Shown here: positions 1 to 4,288 of the stretch, piece by piece | Numbering within the stretch: position 1 is the first letter of the stretch | Layout of the letters: every line of letters begins with the position of its first letter | Source of the DNA: Nitrososphaerota archaeon | GTDB lineage: Archaea; Thermoproteota; Nitrososphaeria; Nitrososphaerales; JAGGXQ01 | Length of the DNA: 6,239 nt | Assembly (NCBI GenBank): GCA_021162925.1 | Contig: JAGGXQ010000061.1 | Location: forward strand, 1 to 6,239 | Reading direction: 5' to 3' | Notes under the pieces: model-generated | Database searches by the model: none | The model's input: only the letters and a program-made list of their open reading frames with translations | What the model was told of the DNA's origin: nothing | Made by a program: the position numbers and the translations under genes

Positions 1-26
1 TACAAGGCCAAGGCGCGCGGGATCGG

Positions 27-35
27 GTTAAAAGC
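27..35 (+). promoter_or_regulatory. Probable TATA box of apgM
   Basis: An AT-rich GTTAAAAGC element is centred about 33 bases before the apgM ATG. Archaeal transcription usually starts 25-28 bases after the TATA centre, so the mRNA would begin near position 57-58 and carry only about 6 leader bases. There is no Shine-Dalgarno sequence between the box and the ATG, where the sequence is C-rich, which fits a nearly leaderless message. The same GTTAAAA heptamer occurs 35 bases before the preferred start of the AOR-family gene. Confidence 0.5.
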
Positions 36-63
36 TAATTAACCTCGCCCCCATCCCTCAACT

Positions 64-1344
64 ATGAAATTACTGTACGTGCTCTTGGACGGGGTCGGGG
101 ACAGGCCCGAGCTGAACTACCTGACGCCTTTGGAGGCCGCGATCACCCCGAACCTGGACGAGCTCGCCAGGAGGGCTAGGATGGGCTTGGTCCACCCCGC
201 GGGCAGGGGGATAGCGCCCGAATCCGATCTTGCCGTCTTCGCCATGCTCGGGTACAGGTTCGATAGGTACTTCGGGAGGGGGATCGTCGAGGCCGTTGGA
301 TCGGGCCTCGAATTTAGAAATGGGGAGCTCGCTTTGAGGGCGAACTTCGCAACCGTCTCCGATGATCTCACCCTGCTGGACAGGAGGGTTGGGAGGAGCC
401 TTAGCGACGAGGAGGGCAGGTCTCTGGCGGACGCCATAAATTCCTCGGTCAGGTTCGAAGACCCCAAGGCCTACTTCAGGTTCAAGCACACCGTATCCCA
501 CCGTGCCGCCCTGGTCATAGGCTACGAGGGCGTCGAGCTATCCGACGAGATATCCAACACCGATCCGGCCTACAGGAAGGTCGGCGGGATCAGCGTCGCG
601 GAGGAGAAGGTGGAGGGGCTTAAGCTGTCCAAGTGCGTTCCCCTGGCCGACACATACGAAGCGAGGCTCTCCTCCGAGCTGGTCAACGAATTCACGGAGA
701 AGTGCATGGCCGTCCTCAAGGAGCACGAGGTAAACCGAAGGAGGAGGGAGCTGGGGATGCTGGAGGCGAACGCCATAACCCTTAGGGATGCCGGAAACAG
801 GTTGCCGGAGCTCGAACCGATATGGAAGAAGTTCGGCCTCAGGTTCGCCGGCATACTCGACATGCCGGTGGAGATCGGGGTATCGAGGCTCGTGGGGATG
901 GACGGGTTCAAAGCGGGGGGCATGACCGACTACGAGGAGAAGGTGGATAAGGCGAAGGAGCTCCTCGAAGAGTACGATGCGGTCTACGTCCACCTTAAGG
1001 GCACGGACGAGCCGGGGCACGACGGCGACCCCATGAAGAAGAAGGAGGTCATAGAGGAGATCGATTCTCGCTTCTTTTCGAAGGTGCTGGAGCTCGATGA
1101 ATTACTCGTCGTAGTATCCGCGGATCACTCGACTCCGTGCTCCTTAAGGGCCCATAGCTCCGATCCGGTCCCGCTCATGGTATCCAGCCCGAAGCTAGAA
1201 AGGGATCGGGTCTGCAGGTTCACGGAGAGGGAGGCGAGGAAGGGGTCCTTGGGCGAGCTGAACGGCTGGGAGGTCATGCCCCTCCTGGCATCCATCCTAA
1301 GGTCAAAAGGGTTGGACTCGGCGGGTAATTCTTTAGTCCCATAA
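64..1344 (+). CDS. apgM: 2,3-bisphosphoglycerate-independent phosphoglycerate mutase, archaeal type
   Basis: This cytoplasmic enzyme interconverts 3-phosphoglycerate and 2-phosphoglycerate in glycolysis and gluconeogenesis, using bound divalent metals and a phosphoserine intermediate. The 426-residue length is about normal for the archaeal ApgM branch of the alkaline phosphatase superfamily. Visible metal-site motifs are LLDGVGD (Asp9), the presumed catalytic serine in APESDLAVF (Ser54), GTDEPGHDGD (Asp315, His319), SADHSTP (Asp354, His355) and the late AHSSDPVP (His364). These appear in the order expected for the family, and nothing seems truncated. The ATG at 64 gives the standard N-terminus, with the first metal-binding Asp at residue 9, and lies about 33 bases after a TATA-like box. 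The FtsZ-like gene follows after 14 bases and may be co-transcribed. The family call is firm. The related phosphonopyruvate decarboxylase and homoserine kinase-like members of the superfamily are less likely given the full motif set. Confidence 0.95.
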   Translation: MKLLYVLLDGVGDRPELNYLTPLEAAITPNLDELARRARMGLVHPAGRGIAPESDLAVFAMLGYRFDRYFGRGIVEAVGSGLEFRNGELALRANFATVSDDLTLLDRRVGRSLSDEEGRSLADAINSSVRFEDPKAYFRFKHTVSHRAALVIGYEGVELSDEISNTDPAYRKVGGISVAEEKVEGLKLSKCVPLADTYEARLSSELVNEFTEKCMAVLKEHEVNRRRRELGMLEANAITLRDAGNRLPELEPIWKKFGLRFAGILDMPVEIGVSRLVGMDGFKAGGMTDYEEKVDKAKELLEEYDAVYVHLKGTDEPGHDGDPMKKKEVIEEIDSRFFSKVLELDELLVVVSADHSTPCSLRAHSSDPVPLMVSSPKLERDRVCRFTEREARKGSLGELNGWEVMPLLASILRSKGLDSAGNSLVP

Positions 1345-1353
1345 GGATTATAG
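1345..1353 (+). promoter_or_regulatory. Possible internal TATA-like element before the FtsZ-like gene
   Basis: GGATTATAG lies in the 14-base gap after apgM. Its centre is only about 10 bases before the TTG at 1359 but about 31 bases before a second in-frame TTG at 1380. If it is a working TATA box, the protein would start at 1380. If it is not, the gene depends on readthrough from apgM. A weaker candidate, TTCTTTAG (1329-1336), lies about 27 bases before 1359. The evidence is weak. Confidence 0.2.
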
Positions 1354-1358
1354 ACCAC

Positions 1359-2318
1359 TTGTCTATATCCTATGTCACCTTGAACGCCGGCTCCGTTGTG
1401 ATAGGTGTAGGTGGTGCTGGGTGCAGGATCGCCTCCAAGCTAGGAGCAGCGCTGTCCATGGATAGGGTCTACGTAAGCCCGGACGAGTGCGAGCTGAACT
1501 TTTCGGGCTACAAGATCCATCTACCGTACGAAGGGGGCGGCAAGGGCAGGCTCCTCTCCTCCTTCTACGAAAAGGCCGAGGAGCTGAAGTCCGCCATAAA
1601 AGGGAGGATTATGTGCTTCGTGGTGGGTAGCCTGGGCGGCCTGACCGGCTCCACCCTCGTCCCGGAGGTCGCGAAACTCGCCGCCTCCGTCTGCGGAAAG
1701 GTGGTATCGATCTGCGTAATGCCCTTCTCCTTCGAGAAGTCGACGCACTTTTCGGCGGCCCTGGCCCTTAGGAAGCTCAGGGCATCCGGGGCGAAGCTTC
1801 TGCTCATCGACAACGACTCGCTCATGGACCTTAGGATACCGGTTGTGGAAGGGTACGAGCTCCTCAACGAGGCTCTCGTAAGCGAGCTGGCGCCTATGAT
1901 GCAGGGGGACGGTGGCCTGGGCCTGAAGTTCTCGGAGCTCCTAGACGGCGGGTACTGCGTCCTCTCCCTGGCCTATTCGGAAGAACTGGAGGAGCTGGGG
2001 ATGAAGGTCGTCGATAGGCTGAGGTCCCTTAAGGGGGTCTCGAAGACCCTGGTGAACGCGAAGGGCCCGTTCACGGCCAGGGATCTGGCACTCATATCGA
2101 GCAGGATCAGGTATTACGCAGGCGATATAGATATAAGGTACGGGCTCGGCAGATCCGAAGGAGGCGCCGGCCTGGTCTTGGTCTCCTCGACGAAGAGTAG
2201 CGGTTACGAGGATAAGGATCCCCTCGCCGAGATACTGAAGGATAGGGTCATAGACGAGGAGGACGGGTACCTGAAGGAGAAGATAGATCTGGGCCTGCCG
2301 CAGCTGGAAACTTTTTAA
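1359..2318 (+). CDS. Divergent FtsZ/tubulin-superfamily protein with degenerate T7 loop
   Basis: A 319-residue protein with the FtsZ layout but altered catalytic signatures. The T1 P-loop-like GVGGAG is at 16-21. A T3-like glycine stretch (EGGGKG, 58-63) precedes a helix. At 91-99 SLGGLTGST stands where FtsZ has GGGTGTG. MPFSFEKS (121-128) and the Asn-Asp pair of LLIDNDSLMD (152-153) match FtsZ's KPF-FE and NDKLL regions. Residues 229-279 (TLVNAKG to VLVSST) resemble the FtsZ C-terminal domain. The T7 region GLGLKFSELLDGG (186-198) lacks the Asn/Asp residues that activate GTP hydrolysis in a neighbouring subunit, and about four residues seem to be missing after it. A charged tail (282-310) precedes a DLGLPQLETF ending. 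The gene uses TTG at 1359; TTG at 1380 would also leave T1 intact. No good Shine-Dalgarno is seen. I infer a nucleotide-binding, perhaps filament-forming protein; its role is unknown. It may be co-transcribed with apgM. Confidence 0.8.
   Translation: MSISYVTLNAGSVVIGVGGAGCRIASKLGAALSMDRVYVSPDECELNFSGYKIHLPYEGGGKGRLLSSFYEKAEELKSAIKGRIMCFVVGSLGGLTGSTLVPEVAKLAASVCGKVVSICVMPFSFEKSTHFSAALALRKLRASGAKLLLIDNDSLMDLRIPVVEGYELLNEALVSELAPMMQGDGGLGLKFSELLDGGYCVLSLAYSEELEELGMKVVDRLRSLKGVSKTLVNAKGPFTARDLALISSRIRYYAGDIDIRYGLGRSEGGAGLVLVSSTKSSGYEDKDPLAEILKDRVIDEEDGYLKEKIDLGLPQLETF
2310..2318 (+). promoter_or_regulatory. Probable TATA box of tRNA-Pro, overlapping the FtsZ-like stop codon
   Basis: ACTTTTTAA, preceded by a purine-rich GGAA that could serve as BRE, is centred about 31 bases before the first base of the mature tRNA. 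That predicts a primary transcript starting near 2340 with a leader of roughly 4-5 bases. The box includes the last codons and the TAA stop of the FtsZ-like gene, so these bases serve both coding and promoter roles. Confidence 0.5.
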
Positions 2319-2348
2319 CCCCCTTTAGATCGATGTTCCTAAAGGGGG
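2319..2348 (+). repeat. Perfect 10-bp inverted repeat overlapping the tRNA 5' end
   Basis: The left arm CCCCCTTTAG (2319-2328) and right arm CTAAAGGGGG (2339-2348) are exact reverse complements separated by a 10-base loop. The right arm includes the first four bases of the tRNA acceptor stem (2345-2348), and the left arm starts directly after the FtsZ-like stop codon. RNA reading through from the upstream gene could form a strong G/C-based hairpin that would compete with acceptor-stem folding. A transcript begun at the tRNA's own promoter would lack the left arm. No T-run follows, so it does not look like a classical terminator. Confidence 0.75.
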
Positions 2349-2419
2349 ACGTTGTCTAGTTTGGCTAGGATGCCAGCCTCGGGAGCTGGTGATCGTGGGT
2401 TCAAATCCCACCGTCCCCA
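2345..2419 (+). tRNA. tRNA-Pro (anticodon CGG)
   Basis: A complete intronless cloverleaf can be folded by hand. The acceptor stem GGGGACG (2345-2351) pairs with CGTCCCC (2412-2418), with discriminator A at 2419. T8 is followed by a D-arm with A14, G15 and the G18G19 pair. The anticodon stem CCAGC/GCTGG encloses loop CTCGGGA (2378-2384), giving anticodon CGG (2380-2382), which reads the proline codon CCG. G37 follows the anticodon, as is usual for proline tRNAs. The T-arm GTGGG/CCCAC holds the loop TTCAAAT. The 3' CCA is not encoded (the sequence reads ACCT), so it must be added by CCA-adding enzyme. No T-rich terminator follows, and the convergent sufB stop codon begins two bases after the discriminator. 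Confidence 0.96.
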
Positions 2420-2420
2420 C

Positions 2421-3557
2421 CTACGGAGCCCCGCCGATCATCCTTACTATGCTTTCCACGTAGCGCTCGATCAGCTTCGGTAGGCCAAGCACCCTGGGGT
2501 CTAGGTATCCCCTGATTATGAGGGAGGTGGCCTCCTCCTCCGTCAGCCCCCTCGACATCAGGTACCAGAGCTCCCTGTCCCTTATCTTCCCAACCGCCGC
2601 TTCATGGGTGAGCTCACAGGATCGGTTGAGCCCGTCGAGCCTTGGGATCGAGTAAATCCTCGAGCTACTAGAGGCCATGAGGCCCCTGCAGTCTACATGC
2701 CCCCTAGCGCCGTCTCCTTCCCCGACCTCCCTCCCCCTCGTATAGATCTCGGACCTGTCCTTGCCCACGACCCTCAGCCTCACCTCCCCCCTGCTCCCCT
2801 TGCCTCTGAGTATCACGCTCTCGTCGATGTCTATCTTCGCGTCTTCCCTCCCCAGGATCAGAGAGTTAAGGCTGGCCGAGCTTCCCTCCCCTTCGCATAT
2901 GACAGTAGCCGAGAGCTGGAGGGTCCCTACGGGGTGAAGGCTCACGTAGTTGCTCGTGAAACTTGCCCCCTCCTCCAGTATCGCGACGTCCCTGGGCCTC
3001 ACATCGATCTTCGGGGCCCAGTTGTGTATCATCGTGAAGGTGAGCTTCCCTCCCCTCTTAACGTAAAATTCGCTCACCCCGACGTGGAGGGCCCTCAAAA
3101 TGGTCGTGGCACAGCCCGTAAGTATCTGGAGCTCTCCCCCCTCCTCCACGACCACCAAGTTGTGGACGTTCTGGGTGATGCCTTCCCGAGATATGAACAT
3201 GCAGGCCTGGATCGGGAACTCTATCCTCTGGCCCGGCAGGACCCTCAGGAAGTACCCGTTGTCCCAGCTCTTTTCGACCTCCTTCGTGTATTCGTCGAGA
3301 TCCCTGGGGATCGCCCTCCAAAGGTATTCCTTGACCCAATCGTATTTCTCCAAGGCCTCCCTGGTGCTCATGACCTCTATCTTCCCCCTGAAACGCTTCC
3401 TCACCTGCTCGAAGATCACGGATCGGTCGAGCTGGAAGTAGCTGCCCGACCTGAGCTTCCCATCCGCCCTGAAGCCGGACAGGAGGCTGACCTTCCTTAT
3501 TTCTTCGGGTAGCTTCGAGGGGTGGATCTTTTCTCCCTTATGCTCTTTTGATGCCAT
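2421..3557 (-). CDS. sufB: SufB/SufD-family Fe-S cluster assembly scaffold protein
   Basis: A 378-residue scaffold subunit of the SUF-type iron-sulfur assembly complex, working with the SufC ATPase in the cytoplasm. An N-terminal helical part (about 1-110) precedes a long beta-helix-like core (about 115-310) of short alternating hydrophobic strands. The family C-terminal signature is THEAAVGKI (317-325) followed by ELWYLMSRGLTEEEA and the IIRGYL segment. Cys290 lies 29 residues before Glu319 of the HEA motif, the same spacing as I recall for the essential Cys405 and Glu434 of E. coli SufB. That favours a catalytic SufB rather than SufD. It is shorter than bacterial SufB (near 480-495 residues), as in archaeal and minimal SUF-like systems. 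The ATG at 3557 lies 5 bases after a GGAGGAGGGG ribosome binding site inside the end of sufC, which it overlaps by 20 bases, suggesting translational coupling. No second SufB/D gene is in the window. SmsB of the minimal SUF-like system is an alternative name. Confidence 0.92.
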   Translation of the reverse strand: MASKEHKGEKIHPSKLPEEIRKVSLLSGFRADGKLRSGSYFQLDRSVIFEQVRKRFRGKIEVMSTREALEKYDWVKEYLWRAIPRDLDEYTKEVEKSWDNGYFLRVLPGQRIEFPIQACMFISREGITQNVHNLVVVEEGGELQILTGCATTILRALHVGVSEFYVKRGGKLTFTMIHNWAPKIDVRPRDVAILEEGASFTSNYVSLHPVGTLQLSATVICEGEGSSASLNSLILGREDAKIDIDESVILRGKGSRGEVRLRVVGKDRSEIYTRGREVGEGDGARGHVDCRGLMASSSSRIYSIPRLDGLNRSCELTHEAAVGKIRDRELWYLMSRGLTEEEATSLIIRGYLDPRVLGLPKLIERYVESIVRMIGGAP

Positions 3558-4227
3558 CGAAACCCCTCCTCCTTATCTCGGTAAGTATTTCCTTAGGCTC
3601 TCCAGAGCGGACTATCCTGCCGTCTATCAGGACGTGGGCGAAGTCGACCGTGAGGTAGTTCAGGATGTGGCCTTGATGGGTTATTATGAGGGAGGATCGG
3701 CCCGATAGGAAATCGTCGAGTGCCCTGCCTATCGCCTCCAGGCTATCGACGTCCACGCCGGAATCGATTTCGTCGAGGAGCACGAGCCTGGGCTTCATGG
3801 CGAAGAGCTGGGCGATCTCGCTCCTCTTCCTCTCCCCTCCGGAGAAGCCCAGGTTCACGTACCTATCCTTGAACCCCTCGCCCAAAAACGCCATCCTCAA
3901 GTTCCATTCGTCCCCACCGCAGAGCCTTATCAACTCCCCAAGCCTTACCCCCATCAGCTCCGGGGGGTTCTGAAAGGCGAGGCCTATGCCGAGCCTAGCC
4001 CTTTCGTTTATCGGGAGCTCGGTTATATCCCTGCCGTCGAAGACGATCCTCCCCTTCCTCACCTTGTAGGCGGGGATGCCCATGATCGTCTCGACGAGGC
4101 AGCTCTTCCCCGCACCGTTCGGCCCGAAGAGCACATGCCTCTCCCCCTTCTTTATTTCTAGGTTAACGCCCTTCAGGATATCCCTGCCATCGACCCCTAC
4201 CCACAGATCTGAAACTCTCAAGGACAT
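3538..4227 (-). CDS. sufC: SufC, ABC-type ATPase of the Fe-S cluster assembly complex
   Basis: A 229-residue soluble ABC ATPase without membrane segments that binds SufB and drives conformational changes for cluster assembly. Walker A is GPNGAGKS (35-42), the Q-loop glutamine is in AFQNP (Gln86), the signature is FSGGERKR (128-135), Walker B with catalytic glutamate is LVLLDEIDSG (148-157, Glu153), the D-loop region is GVDVDSL, and the H-loop histidine is in IITHQ (His184). The GERKR signature and the DEIDSGVDVDSL string are typical of SufC rather than transporter ATPases. Its length is close to the usual 240-260 residues. The ATG at 4227 follows a strong AGGAGGG site with a 6-base spacer. 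The last 20 bases overlap sufB, giving a sufC-sufB order as in other archaeal and minimal SUF operons. No cysteine desulfurase (SufS) or SufU/SufA is seen nearby. Confidence 0.95.
   Translation of the reverse strand: MSLRVSDLWVGVDGRDILKGVNLEIKKGERHVLFGPNGAGKSCLVETIMGIPAYKVRKGRIVFDGRDITELPINERARLGIGLAFQNPPELMGVRLGELIRLCGGDEWNLRMAFLGEGFKDRYVNLGFSGGERKRSEIAQLFAMKPRLVLLDEIDSGVDVDSLEAIGRALDDFLSGRSSLIITHQGHILNYLTVDFAHVLIDGRIVRSGEPKEILTEIRRRGFDGIKRA
3563..3572 (-). promoter_or_regulatory. Shine-Dalgarno site of sufB inside sufC
   Basis: Reading the minus strand, GGAGGAGGGG is followed by 5 bases and the sufB ATG. It lies within the final codons of sufC. With the 20-base overlap this fixes the sufB start and suggests the two subunits are made together. 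Confidence 0.7.
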
Positions 4228-4233
4228 TCCTTG

Positions 4234-4240
4234 CCCTCCT
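4234..4240 (-). promoter_or_regulatory. Shine-Dalgarno site of sufC
   Basis: The minus strand reads AGGAGGG, then 6 bases, then the ATG at 4227. It is a strong match to the archaeal anti-Shine-Dalgarno sequence and decides the start. It contrasts with apgM and the AOR-family gene, which show no such site. Confidence 0.7.
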
Positions 4241-4256
4241 AAGGGAGTAGGGGCCT

Positions 4257-4282
4257 CCTAAAAACTTTTCACAAAATAAAAG
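4257..4282 (-). promoter_or_regulatory. Candidate promoter of sufCB
   Basis: Two overlapping TATA candidates lie in the 61-base gap between the AOR-family stop codon and sufC. GAAAAGTTTTTAGG (4270-4257) resembles the BRE/TATA strings before the tRNA and AOR genes, but would place the transcript start near 4235, inside the ribosome binding site. CTTTTATTTT (4282-4273) would start RNA near 4250, leaving a leader that holds the whole AGGAGGG site. The second therefore fits translation better, while the first looks more like the other promoters here. Confidence 0.4.
4273..4281 (-). terminator. Possible T-rich terminator of the AOR-family gene
   Basis: Seven bases after the stop codon of the AOR-family gene the minus strand reads TTTTATTTT, with a second T5 run about 10 bases further on (4264-4260). 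Archaeal RNA polymerase often stops at such runs without a hairpin. The same bases overlap the candidate sufC promoter, so the assignment is tentative. Confidence 0.3.
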
Positions 4283-4288
4283 GAGGGT

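Noticed and set aside
1..42. Possible C-terminal end of an upstream plus-strand gene (frame 1 ends KARGIGLKAN then TAA at 40-42)
   Set aside because: Only 13 codons are visible, other frames also close nearby, and there is no way to recognise a family. It would also place the apgM TATA box inside the gene end, as seen for the tRNA, so it stays possible but unsupported.
538..1020. 160-codon minus-strand frame inside apgM, plus other shorter antisense frames there
   Set aside because: They lie fully inside a strongly supported gene, have no ribosome binding site or domain, and look like codon-bias shadows.
3165..3200. A GGTGATGCC string resembling box C of a C/D-box guide RNA
   Set aside because: It lies inside sufB coding sequence on the opposite strand, and I found no convincing paired C', D' and D boxes at the right spacing.
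2604..3512. 302-codon open frame antisense to sufB
   Set aside because: It is the complement of a clear SufB gene and arises from GC-rich third positions. The translation is proline-, arginine- and histidine-rich with no recognisable domain.
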